Of a stretch of 64,000 nt of DNA, positions 1 through 12,900 are shown one piece after another (positions within the stretch are counted from its first letter, which is position 1; each line of letters starts with the position of its first letter). Origin of the DNA: Amblyomma americanum (lineage: Eukaryota > Arthropoda > Arachnida > Ixodida > Ixodidae); contig NC_135505.1 of the NCBI RefSeq assembly GCF_052857255.1, positions 135,588,356 to 135,652,355 of the forward strand, written 5' to 3'. The notes below the pieces were generated by a model. It was not told the DNA's origin and did no database searches. It worked only from the letters and a program-made list of their open reading frames with translations. The position numbers were made by a program, and so were the translations under genes.

Positions 1-916
1 CTTTAAACACTGTACTCGATCATTTATTGGCAAGACTTCAATTCAGTTTGTTGTCAGTGGCCGTTTCAGGGTAGATATTTTCCATTTGCAAATTTTTTGG
101 GGCACAGATGCCAAACAGTAACTTGACCTCAGCCAAAACTGTAAGATGATTTTTCAGCTTTTTCGTGTTTTCCTAAAGTCATTGCTTTAAAAGCCATACC
201 TTTTCATTTTTTTATTGTTATCAATGCATTTTGACATTAATGAAGGCCTTCACTGTTAATATATTTCATTTCTCACTGCGTGTAAACATTGTTGCAATGT
301 TTAGGGGTGAATTTGATGGGATATAGTTTCACGCACATGTATGCATGTGCCTGAAAATTGAAAATGTGCAGCCACAAATGCGTGGCAGCAAACATTCAGC
401 TTCAGATTCATTGCTGTGAAGGAGTATAAAGGCTGCAAAATTTTCTGACCAAAAGTGAATGCTACTCAGAGGATGCTGAGCTCTTCGACAGAAATGCAAC
501 GCTTGAGACCATGTTGAGTGGTCAGCGGTCTGTGGTCATCGGCTCCTTGTCACCAGGCTATGGTGGCCAGGAGCTGGTCATCATTTCCTGCTCACTAGGT
601 TTCAGGGATGTTTCATCAGGGGAATTTTGCCTGTTACAGGGGAATTTGAGGGGTAAAATTTGGCAAATCGGGATTTTTTTTTTGAGTTTCAGGAAGTATT
701 AAGAACCAAAACTGTCACTTTTCCCAAATTGGCAAAGTTTTCAAGCTGCTACTCAGAAAGTGCCTGAAATAGGGATTTTCGGGTTGAAGCAATTTCAATT
801 ACGGCGGCGAACCTCACTGCCAGGTCCTTTGCTAAAGGGAGGATGACTCCTTCAGGTTTGAGTGGTAGTTTTCTGACCTGCCTCAATTATCTTTTTTTTG
901 TTCTTGTATTGTGCAG
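1..916. other. AT-rich intronic sequence, no feature
   Basis: The stretch is AT-rich with scattered poly-T and short open frames that have no coding character. I see no exon, repeat boundary or RNA gene here. It is probably the intron before exon 917-963. Confidence 0.4.
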
Positions 917-963
917 GAAGGGCTGTTGAACTCTGTCCTGCTGAGCCAGTCGAACCACAGTAG
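917..963 (+). CDS. Coiled-coil gene, exon a
   Basis: The acceptor is TTGTGCAG and the donor is GTGAGT. The exon reads EGLLNSVLLSQSNHS and ends with two extra bases, AG, which complete a serine codon with the first base of the next exon. The exon upstream is not found. The first 900 bases of the window therefore look intronic. Confidence 0.65.
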
Positions 964-3900
964 GTGAGTGTGGTCACATTTAATCTGTTGGTCTTTTTTT
1001 TTGTCTCGTGAGCAACCACGAGAGTTGCTCGCATGAAGTAGCTTCCACTAGTAGTATCTTTTTGCTCAAGCCGCTTGAACAGGGTGAAGGGGCGTTATTT
1101 CAGGTGCATCATGCTCAGTTCCTTAGAAGGAAGTTGTATTGGGTGCTGCGGGCCATGCCATTTCTGTGGTTTCGCTTGCTTGTACCGTTTCTTGCTTGAT
1201 TATACTTGGTTTGCCTCTCTGTGGCCTAATCTCGATTCATGGCCACATAACTACTCAGTAGTCCAGTTTACAATAGGCAAGGCCTGTAGTAGTTTGAATG
1301 CATTGTGGAAAGCACTATTCTGTGCTGCGTTAATTTTTTTTTTTATATCCATCATGGTGGCTTGATGGCTTTGACGATTAGTTGCTGAGCCCGTGGCATT
1401 GAACCCCGACTGCTCCGCTGGCCGCATCTCGATGGAGGCGAAATGGAGAAACGACGTTCATGTGCTGTGCGTGTTAGGAATGCTGCAAGTAATCGAAAGT
1501 ATGAACTGAAGCCCTCCATTACAGCATTCCCAGCAGTCTACATATAGCATCAGCACATCAAAACTCCTCATACGGGATATTTACAAGTTACATATACAAA
1601 TATTTTTTTGGTTTTTGCATTTCTTGGGTACTCTATTTTCCAGTCTATAAGTCACACCTGTGACTAAATCGCACTTCCGTGTAAACGGCTGCTTTTCTGA
1701 AAAAAATTGCACATGTAGCACTGGTGTATAAGATGTGTGTGTTCATTCGGTACGCGGCCTGCCTCTTTTGCTGGCTTCATTGTTTGTGCCAGTCCCATGT
1801 GATTTTTTCACTCACATCGAACTGTCCCTCTGCTGCCCAGTTCCCGTTCTCAAGTGTGTATTCAACGGCTTGCAACTTGCATTTCGCATTGTAGCTTCCT
1901 CACCTCGCCGGTGGTGCCATGTTGAGCAAAAGCAACGCACTACGTGTGCAAAGCCAAACTGATGTGATGCTGTGGCTGCGGCATGCACTTCATGCCGTTG
2001 CCTGATCTACTTACGTTGTGGAGAGATTATGCGAATCTACTCATAGGATAACACTAAAAAAAAAAAAGATAGTTGTCGCATAGCGTGATCTACGTTCTGT
2101 TACTGTTATTCACTTTGGCGGAGATCTATCTGCGTGTATGCGTTTGGGCCCCAGAAGCGCAGACCTGCCACTGCATAGGTGCAGCTGAGCAGTCACCGGA
2201 GAGGACACTGTAGGGGAAAAATGGATCTCAACACATTGATTGGTTTTTTTTTTACTCATCAGCTTTCTTCTTAAACATAGTTCCTTGGCATGGCAAAAGA
2301 TGGCATGCAGTGACGCGCCATTTTTCCCCGTATATAAATTGCATTGTTGTATGAGACAGACCGACGAAAAATTCAGAAAAAAATTGTGTTATACACCAAA
2401 AAATACGATATACCATGTTAATTGTCACTTCATAGTTGAACTGCCAAGAATCGAAAGAAGTAGCAAACTTTGGAAATTGGCCGGCGTAATGTGGCCCAGG
2501 CATATGGTACGCAGGGATAATAAATGTCTTTGGGAAAAGCCTTTGTCTTGCAGTGGGCTGTTTCATGATGGCGATGGTTTCACTGTGGATGAAGTTCAAA
2601 GGATTAATTATTAAATCCACTGTGTTGTGCATCAGAGTAGAATAGTGTGCTTTGTGTTGCAAATCGGCATGGTCGTTTGTTTGTTTCTTAAATTTGTTCT
2701 ACCTATGCTGGCATACTTTGCATTTTATTGACCTGCAAGTAGAGGGGAACTCACAGTGCACATCGATGCTTGGTATCTTGTAAGAATCAACTTGTGTGTT
2801 CACCTGGCTTTTTTAACTCGGCCTACAACCTCTGGCTGTATCTTTCTTGGCTATCACAAACAAATGTAGCTCAAAAATTGTGCAACTTCGCGTGAACAAT
2901 TAAGCAGAGTCACGTGACCTTGCTTTGCTCATGTGCAGCCTCCCACCGAGGATCACAGCACTTGTCCAAGAGAACCTGGCCAGTGCTGGAGGTGTGTGTT
3001 AATTTCGCTTCTCTTATTGGTGTATATTAATTTTTGGCACTGCCAAACACTGCTGGACAATATTGGGTTGTCATCTGTGGTTTTTGGTTGCCTGGCATGT
3101 TACGCTGAGGGCAATGTCAGGCTGAGTGCTGTTTTGGATTGTTATCTCAGGTAAAAGCTATTTTGTGTTTTCAATTAATGCTATTTGCACTTCTGAAGCT
3201 GGGTTAATTTGAGAGTTAGTGACGTTGAGATTTTGGCAGCTGATCGTGGGTTAGCTGGGAGTTTGGCTTCCAGCGAGAGAGTGGAGACTACTGCCAAGTA
3301 CGATGGTGTAGAACATAATTTTTTTCAGCAGTTGAGTGCCGAAGTGCAAATTATGCAAGATTTTCTTGCGCTTAATTTCTACCTGTCATTCTTTTTGCTG
3401 CACTTGTGCGATTAGAACACCTTTTTATTCTTTTCGATTTTTCTAGCCGAAGCTTTGCAGGCAAAGCTGGAGCAGGAGTTGAAGAAGAAAGAAGAGGTCA
3501 TCAAAGAACTGGAAGCAAAGGTAAGGAAGGCAGGCTTAGGCAGTGTTGCAGTTAACATTTGATTAGCACTCGGGAGACACTAACGTCTATCCTAACAGAG
3601 CTTCACACTTGAGTGAAAGCTGTACAGCTTTCTGATATTCATTGATATCCCGCTATATTGCAATACTCACAAGCTATGGCAGAAAAAAGAACTTCATCGT
3701 AAAAAATATGAATCACACAAGCTATGGCAGGAAAGAGAATTTCGTTGTAAAAAATACAAATCAAGATTAATAGTTTTGGTGAATGTGTGCACAGTACCAT
3801 AAAAGAAAGCAAAATTGTATTGTTTGCAAATTGACTGTACTTACGTTATGAAAACTGAATAGACAGTAATGGTGTACTGGTATGCTGTGAAAAGTTCCTA

Positions 3901-6900
3901 ATTAAAGATCGTAGCGGTGGCCTAGTGGTTTGAGCATCCACCTCGCATGCGGGAGGTGCGGGGTTCTATCCCTAGTGCTGCCAGGTGCCCACCTGTGATA
4001 CAGTGTGTACAAGCTTCCTTAGGCCTGGTGCTCGGCTTAACCTGGGTGAAATACTTGGGAAATGGGTCTTTGACCCCACCTTGGGTAAACAAAATACCTT
4101 GTTTTATGGCGCTCTTCAGCCAAAGCTGCTTTCAATCCATTAAAATCCGTCATGATCATTGTCATTCTAGTGTAGTGTATTACGTTTGGCCCGGAGGCCT
4201 GCGAGTATCTGAATAAAAAAATTTGGCGAGGTCCACAGGCAATTTTTGGAGGCATATGTTATCCTTGCAGCAAAGGAGGTGAAAAACTGCGTGACCTGGG
4301 TCCAGATTTCGTAATCTGATGAGGCACAAGCAAAGGCTTAGTTTTCTCCATTTCGTGTTGTGCAGGGCTTGCACGTTGCTAGCGAGCGCAGTGGAGGCTG
4401 TTGTGCTGGTGGTGTGTGTAAGCCTGCGTTGCCTTTGTTTCCCTTGTCCCCTTTTTGCCTCCCCTCCCACTCCCCCTTTTTTTTCTAAGGTTTCAAAAAC
4501 CAAGGAGGAGCAATCAGCACTGGAGAGGCGACAGACGGAGCTGTGGTGTTTCCTCGGGGTTTCGCTGATTGCGCTCAAAGCGATTCGTTGCGACCTCCAG
4601 ATGTGAGTTTCATGCTTCTGGTTTCATCCGTGCTTTCCTCCCAAACATGCAGCAGAGCTTCTTTGGATGGTTGAGCGCCCAAAGTGCGTGCTGCAGTTTG
4701 CAAGGGGCCGCTACTCTGGTTCCTGGTGCATTTGGGTGTACGCAGGACGGGAATTGGCAACACATCTGACATGCAGTGGGATGCCAGCTCAGGGAGATTG
4801 GAATTATTACTAAGAGGTCACGTACGGTTCTAGTAGTGACGTATAATGACACCGCATGTCGCCACGTTGCTAATTGAACATGACGCTGGGCATGGCAAGC
4901 TCGAGGGGTCAGTTGCTGAAGAAATTTTCTTTTCTGCGAAACTCTTGAGGCTGCCGGTTGACATGTTCGGCTGAGTGGAATGCTTGTATAATGCTGTTCT
5001 GTATTTGAATGAGGACCCGTTTCTGGCGGGGAAATATTGTTATGGTCTTATAGTGCCTTATTTATTAACAAGGGGCAGGGGGGAGCATTTCCTAGGACAC
5101 GCTCAGGCGAAACAGTCAGAATGCAGTAAAGCTCTGTGGATTCATAGCTCCATGCATTTTTCAAAGGGACAAGCACAGTTGCAGTTGTCCTCTATTCTTT
5201 CTGACAGCTGTTGAATCTTGTACAGTCTTGGTCAAAAGTCTTTAGGCCTTAGCATTCACCTGCAGCAAAATTCATGTTCTTAGAATGCTTCGTGTAGGGA
5301 ATCATTCAAGACACAAGTCAAGAAGGAAGCTTTTCTACCGCAAGAAGAAATCTTCTGCTAGCATTTCAAGGTTGTTCGGTTTTTAGTAATGCCGTAATGG
5401 CTCTGTTATGTGGCTGAAGCAAAAAGCCTTTGGCCTTAAGACTTTTGACCGAGACTGTATCTTTGCCTTTCTGGTTAACAGGGATAAAATTATAGATTTA
5501 GGAAGGAACTGCAGCAGAGATTCCTTGGTGCTAAAATTTAATATTTTTGCTCAATAACATTTCCATGGTGGCTGCATTCTCTAGGCATAGTGCTATTTGC
5601 TTTTTGCAGTAGTGGCCGCCTTTTTCTGTCATGGTCGTGGGTTTGTTCACTGTTGCCAACTATGGGCTGAATGGAAATTTGATTCATATTGTTACGTGGT
5701 GGGTAGCCAAAGAATGACATGAGATGACTGAATGCAAAGAGATGATTTAATGGCTACCGGCCTTATGTGAGTGCTCCGTCCCACACCACTGCCAGCTTTG
5801 GCTTGTTCGTCACACTACTCCTACCCGAGGCCACCAAGGGAGCATCCCAATCGTTGACAAAGGGATGCGGGAAATGGTGATGGGCTTGAGAGGGTGGTTG
5901 AACAGGAAGGAGAAAGTGGTGAGGTGCTGGCTGCCATGATGAAGGAGATGGGCGAATGATGCCTGGTCCGTGAAGCCTCTGGGCCCCAGGTCTGCAGGAG
6001 CCGACGGTCGAGGCCCTTGGACGCACCGAACGGCAGTGGCAGGGAGGCTGTCTCCTTACATGTGGACAGCATCTCAGGTCGGTGGGGTCGGCAGGTCGGG
6101 TCCTTGTGTCAGTGGCAGTTCGTCGTGTCGGGTGGTCTGGGCGAGGGAGCAATGGCGCGGTCGGTTCGGGTCTGAAAGCTGGGTCAAGCCGGGCGACGCA
6201 GGCCAAGAACTCGCGGCTGACGACCATGGCTGACACAGGACGCTAAAGCTCCAGGACTAGGATGCCGATGATTACACAGGACCTCACACCAAATGTTACG
6301 TGGCGGCCAGCTGAAAAATGAGACGAGATGACTAATGGCATTGAGATGATTTAATGGCCGCTGGTGTAGCACGAGCGCTCTGTCCTGCACCACTGCCAGT
6401 TTTGTGTTCTTCATCGCAATATTAAATGATGTACCGATGAACCATACTCGAGAAAGGGTTTGTTTTTTGTTCTCTCCCACAAAAAACTCCACTTTGCCTG
6501 AAAAATGAATTTGCAGAATGGTTCGTCCAAGCCCAGCATTGCAGTATGCATTTCAAAAGTGGTATCCACACTGTTTTCATTAAAAAAAGAGAAGTTTTTC
6601 CGGATTCCACTTTTGTTATTGAATAGTCAAAAAATGAATGGGAGAAATGATCTGGCAATGCTGCAGTAAGTTTTCTTTTGAGCTGGTTGTTAAAATAATG
6701 GAAATACAAATGCTGGCCTCTAAAGGCAACAACTTGCATCCCTATTGGATTCACACATAACTTAGCTCTCCTTGACTTTGTCTTACTACATTTGTTTTTG
6801 TCACTGAAGTTTATTTCTTATTTCCTCTCCACCTGCTTTGTGCCCCTTGTGAAATAAGTGCAGTACTTTATGCCTTTTTTTGGATGCAGTGAATAATACC

Positions 6901-9900
6901 GCAACAAATTATGCTGAACTTTAGAATTAGGTTTTCTCTTTCACGTTGCTTTAAAATAGCTTAGTTTGAACTTTCAGAGTACTTGAACTGATGGAGCTTC
7001 CATGTGGACAACGTCAAGTGTGGCAAAAAAAAAAAATTCTACCTTGAATTCAAGCTCCAGATGATTTGAACATACTGCTGGTCTTGTTAAAGTTTGAATT
7101 ATTGATAGTTGACTGCATAACACAATTTCATGTTTTTAGCTAGTTGCCAGGTGTCGGAACAATTCTAGGCTGTAAGAATGTGGTGGTGGCTCAGAGGTTA
7201 TGGCGCTCGGCTGGTGACCCGAAAGACATGGGTTCGATCCCGGCTGCGGCGGTCGAATTTCGATGGAGGCAAAATTCTAGAGGCCCATGTGCTGTGCAGT
7301 GTCAGTGCACGTTAAAGAACCCCAGGTGGTTGAAATTTCCAGAGCCTTTCACTACGGCATCCTTCATGGCCCGAGTTGCTTTGGGACGTAAAACCCCCAT
7401 AAACCAAACCAAAACCTAAAGTTGCGACATGTAATTCTGATTAGCTCAAATGAACATGCATTGTAGCTGTTTTCTGCCCGCCCATTAGAAAAAAAGAAAT
7501 TGACCCTTCGGACCAGAGTGAAGTTGTTCTAGTTTCTAAATTTCCTATCAAAACCCGCACATAATCACAGATAGTTTAAGGAGGCTAGCTCACTATGGTG
7601 TGACTGCAGTTACCCCACCCACTGCAGTTAACCGCAGTCGTGGCCTAGTGGTCTGGGCGTCCGCTTCGGCTGTGGGAGGTGGTTGGTTCGAAACCCACCG
7701 CCGGACACCCACCGATAAAAATGGGTACAAGCCACCCCCGGCCCGGCCCCCGGCTTCTTCAGGGGTGTGTGCTTGGAGGAGGCTCCACAAACCCCTCTAT
7801 GGCCCTTCGGGGGAAAACCCAGTTTCGAACAACTCAACCTGCAAAGGTGGTTCGTGTTTCACTCCCCAGTGAAGAGTTCGACTCAAGACTCGTACGCTCT
7901 AACCAGCGTCAGGTTCAAACACTATGGTCCTTCGTCAGAAGCGATTCAGAGTATCACTATGGTCATGGGCTAGAAAAAAATAATAAATAACTGCAATAAC
8001 TGCAGTTATTGACTGCAGTTAGCTGCCTGTGGTATAACCCAGGTAGTACATTACAACGAGCCAATATTAGAAATCCGTTGGCAAAGCATGGCCTTAAGTA
8101 GGCCCAGAGTTCCCAATGAGCATCTCATATTGGCTGATCCACTCACAGACACATCCAATAATGTCTCGGGTTCCCAGTCGTATTTCCAGTACTGGCTGTG
8201 CTGTCATCAAATCGTGGCTATATGGGCCACGCTAGCCAGAACTTTCCCACTCTTCGCCATCGCAGGCTGTGCAATCCTGGAATCATGGCTGTCACTGGCC
8301 ATGTTAGCCAGAGTTCCCCCACTGTTTGCCAGAATTGGCTATGCCATTCTAGAAAGCTGTCAATATTGGCCTAGCTTTGCCATCACTCATCCAGTGTTAA
8401 ACATATACTGGCAAACGCTGGTCAACCTTATGCCATCTGCTGAAACAACAAGGCTATGTTCACTATTGCCACAACAGAGAGAGACACTTTGTAGTTTTTC
8501 GAACCCATAAAAACTGACTTGAGCTCTCTATAAGGGATTTGAGGCCTGTATAGGCCTGTGTCATCCCAGTTTAACTATAACTGGCATGTATGTGTGGCCA
8601 AAGTAGATGTTTTACATTGATCCTTGAGATCAAAACACATGTTCCTGTAGCACATTATTGCATTTGAGCAGTATTAGAGTAGTGCTGTGCTATTACTCTA
8701 CTACTACTACGACTACGTACTGCTACTACTACTACTGCAATTATATCATAATACCCATGCTACGCGGACTTTTAAGTGGCATTTGAGTCAAATGGTATTC
8801 GACACTTCGAATGGCATTCGGACCAAACGGAGTTCTAAGGTGCTTCACAACAATTTACAACAAACGCTTTCGGAAGCATTCTAAATGTATTCGCTCGCTG
8901 TATAGCGATGGTGCTGCTGTTGTCGAGTTTTGTTCTGTCCGTTCGCTGATTTTGAGTGGTACAACGACGTGACGACGACTTCGGCGGGGGCCAGTGGGCT
9001 GTGCATATTCCGCCACAGAGGAATCGGTTTGTCGCATAAGACTGACGATGACACCATCCAGACCAACCACTACAGATCTATATAATTCTATCATTAGTAC
9101 TGGGCAACTAGAAGTGGCTGCAACTAACCACTCAAGGAAATTTCTTTTAAGAGGTCCCGTAAATCTTGTAACAAATGCTCGCTGGCATGACCCAGTAGTA
9201 ATGATGTGTGTAATTATGTAGGGCTGTGGTAAGCCGCTAATCAACAAAATATGCTCTTTTTTCAGAAGTGCACGGAAAGAGCTCACGTTGTTGCCTTTGT
9301 GCGGTTTCTGGGCATAGTAAACCCGCCTATTTGTCATGGAGTTTATGTATTTGAAAGCGTTTTTGCACGCTGTGCTTGCGCGAGTATCTGAAAAAACAGC
9401 CCAAAGGCGCATTCTTCTAAAAAAAAATCAAATAACTCATTTCATAAAATTTTTTAATTAAAAAGCACTTTTCTTGCATCACTCTAGAGAATTCACTGCC
9501 ACACTGCGCAGCGGGTGCCTGCTTAAAGGGACATTGAGGAGAACTCTATCAATTTTTTTTTTGTTAGCAAAATCTGACAGTTCGCCATTTCATGGCTTTG
9601 TTGCCGCTTGTCCGGGCGCGAAAGGTGCATTTATTTCAGACATTTGGATTCGAAGTTGAAATAGTTTTTCCCGCCCCTCTGATTCAAACTCAGGAAACTC
9701 TTATGACGCCACGGCAACTCTTATGACGTCACAAAACGGAGTGACGTGAATCGTGACGTAAACGCAGACTCCGTGATTTCTGACGGCTAGCGGTGCTGTG
9801 CGCAACCTTCCTTTGCAAGCCTCAGAGATTCGTGACTTCCATGAAGTAAGGAAAATTCCTCCAAGGTGGCGCCTCTTGTCATAGGAAGTAATCGCGCTTG

Positions 9901-12900
9901 TACTTGCGAGATTGGCCTGTGGCGGCGATACCTGTATTTTGGTTCTTGCTATTTTCTACATTACAAGGGCTTTGTTTTCAGGAAGAGTGGAGTTTTTGTG
10001 ATCAGGAGCTGCTATTCTATGGATACAAGCCAACTTCAATTTCTCCTCAGTGTCGCTTTAATGGAGATCCTAAATCAAACGTAATAATTTAATCATTCGC
10101 TAAACCGACGTTGTGCGCAATTTTGGCAACGTCCAGAAACGAAGCAGTGGCCTCGTAATTTGCAATTATAAGTTGCGCACGTGCTAAATATTAGGCTGCC
10201 GCTTCATAAACGCACCTGGTCAAGTGCTAATTAAGAGAGAAGCCCCCAGTATATGCACAAGGACTTCGCTCTGCAACTCGAAGGAAAATACTCGCCATTG
10301 ACCGCCTCCCCACAGTGCGACAACTAAAAGCCTTAACCCCCCACCTCCTTCCTCCCCCTCCCCCACGCCTTTCGCATGGCAGCTTTCGTTCCTTTGACCC
10401 CCTTCCTCCCCTCCATACTTGCTAGCTACTGCCCCCCAGTCACCCCTGATGAAGGAGCCGAGCCGGCTTTGAAACGTTGGGTTTCAAATTAAAGGCTTTG
10501 TTTGGAGGTGTGCAGTTTATTATATGCCAGGTTTTTGCGCGAAAGGCCGGCACCGCCGGGCGAAAACGGGAATTTTTTAAAATCTACTGCAAATTTCCCG
10601 CTCGCTTTTGAGGTCGCGTACGCGGCATCGACGCTCGGTGGCCTGTACATAGTGCAATCATTTTAAAACCAAGCTCAAACACCCCTTTCTGTGGCACTTA
10701 TTAATGTCAGCCTTCATAAAGGCTTACTCTATCCGGGCAGAATTAAAAAAAGAAGGAAGCTATTTCGTTTTTATATAGTTTCCTTTACTGTAGTGTACTT
10801 ATTTATTATTATTATTTTTTTACTGAGGCAAGTAGGGTGGGGCTGTTACAAAGGCAATTCCGAAGGCAAACTAATTACTTCAAGCGCGTTTCGCGTGACA
10901 CAGCCAGTGTGGAAAAGGAGCGTAGTAATTGCTGCACGCCTTATATGTGCCTCCCAGGTACTCTGGATGTGTGCGCCAATAGGCTAAAACTTTTTCTCCG
11001 CCCAGACTTACGGGCGCTTCTCTTACGGGCTTCTCCTGTTATCCCCCCCGTGTAAGGTGCTGCACGGTCACCTTTTCTCCCTCTCTCGCTGCGCGTTATG
11101 TTTCTCTCGCGGGCCGTTAGGCACACTAGGCCGCTCCGGGAATTGACCGATCCGCGCCGGGCGCCCCGCGAGCAGATGGTGCAGACTTTTCCCGCTATAT
11201 ATAGCCGCCCGCTGAGTGCCGGGTCTGGGGCGTAGCTATGGGAACGCCTTGGGCAAATGGAGGGGCAGTGTTTGCGAAACGAGCGTGTGTGTCTTTCAAC
11301 CGTGCTTTGTTTTATAAAGACGTCCGGCGTGAACGGCGTTGGCGTCGTAGTATGTCGTAACCCGAAACTCCGGCATTCATCTGCCGGCTGAAGGGGATTT
11401 GTACCATAGGTGCAGTCTTGGACGGTCGTCTTGCCGGCGGCCTCGTACTTGGGGGAAAAACTGCGGCCTCTCCCGGGACGAAGAAGCAAAAGCGACATCT
11501 CGCTGTAGACTGTCAGTAGATTGTTTAAACACTGTCAATAGATAATCTGAAGACTGTCAATAGCTGGTCTAAAGACTGTCTGTAAAATTTTTTTTGCGTG
11601 GAGCGAGCGTTGTAGATGGGTGAGGGGCATATACAGTGTGTCCAGGCTAATTTTAGCCAAGGGTTAAAAGATAAAATATTTGAGGTACGCCAGGGAAACC
11701 ACTACACCCACAAACCGGCTTGCGCATCATGCAAATTTTTGTTGTGCAATTAATTAGCAATTAAGGTAATTTTTCTAAATGCGTATTGAGTTTAGACAGC
11801 AGATGTGAATAGCAAAGTTGGAGAGCGCCTTCAGAAACCCCCATTCCACTTATTTGCGATAAAGAAAGGCTCACGTGTATCTTTTTTCCGAGCTCCTAAG
11901 AAAGCCGGCGAAATACAAAAAATTCACGTGACTAGCGTATTCACGCGCCACGATTGTGCTGCTCTCAATCTTGGCTTGAGCGAACGAAATCAGCTGCTGG
12001 CAAGTAGTACTGTCGCGCTTGCAGACTGGCTCGCGCGGGCGTCGCAACCACCGTCGACATATCGGCCTGCCGGAGCAATGGGGTCGTCGCGCCTTGCCAG
12101 CAGCTGATTGCAGTGGTCGAGGAAATTGTGGCTGGAATTTGTGATCGATGTTTTAGTTGTGTCTGTTTAATAGGAAGTTCTGACTGTGCAGCGGGGGAGC
12201 GCGGTGCAAGGGAGCCGTAGATAGATTAACTCGATAACTCGGTATTTTTTTACAAACAGCTGCGCGGTACAGTTCCGTGTCCGTCGTACAGAAAATTCAG
12301 GGAAGTCGCAAATATTTTCGTTGAGCGGAGACTTTAGGAAAAATCGCGTTTGACTGCGGATATTTGGGTTCTTTGTAGAATTATTTGTTGTATCGGGGAT
12401 TTTGTGAAATCGGTTTGGCGTGAAATACGGTCTGATACGCGATCGTCGTGCTTTCCGCATTTTTCCTCTCTCTTCAATTTGTGCCTCGCGGCGCTTTTCT
12501 CAGGCAGTTTAAACTGAGCTTCGGGCTGCCTTTCAGCATGTTTGGAGGAGTGTGCGATGTATGTTGGGTTCTTGTTTTCTGTGCTGTTCGAATTATTAAA
12601 TTCTGCCAGCTGCAATCTAACTTACATGGCAAAGCAGTATGACTGGGAACATGCACCCAAGTGTAATCCAAGCATTTTTTTTCGTGCCCCGCCGCGGTGG
12701 CTCAGTGGTTAGGGCGCTCGACTACTGATCCGGAGTTCCCGGGTTCGAACCCGACCGCGGCGGCTGCGTTTTTATGGAGGAAAAACGCTAAGGCGCCCGT
12801 GTGCTGTGCGATGTCAGTGCACGTTAAAGATCCCCAGGTGGTCGAAATTATTCCGGAGCCCTCCACTACGGCACCTCATTCTTCCTTTCTTTCACTCCCT

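Larger units (their letters stand above)
5690..6418 (-). mobile_element. TRIM-like miniature LTR retroelement
   Basis: Two direct repeats of 125 bp (5690-5814 and 6294-6418) flank about 480 bp. On the minus strand each starts TG and ends CACGTAACA. Inside the first minus-strand LTR the sequence TTTGGTGTGAGG follows immediately, a primer-binding site complementary to a tRNA 3' end CCTCACACCA. A purine-rich GGGTAGGAGTAG precedes the other LTR. ATAT flanks both ends (5686-5689 and 6419-6422). No gag or pol is present. A minus-strand open frame of 157 codons runs from about 6236 to 5763 but is proline- and histidine-rich without recognisable domains. The LTRs differ at many positions, so the insertion is old. 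Confidence 0.8.

Noticed and set aside
12691..12765. True tRNA gene in the SINE head
   Set aside because: A and B boxes are present but the sequence continues into a conserved SINE body with tail and target duplication, and the same head recurs at other copies.
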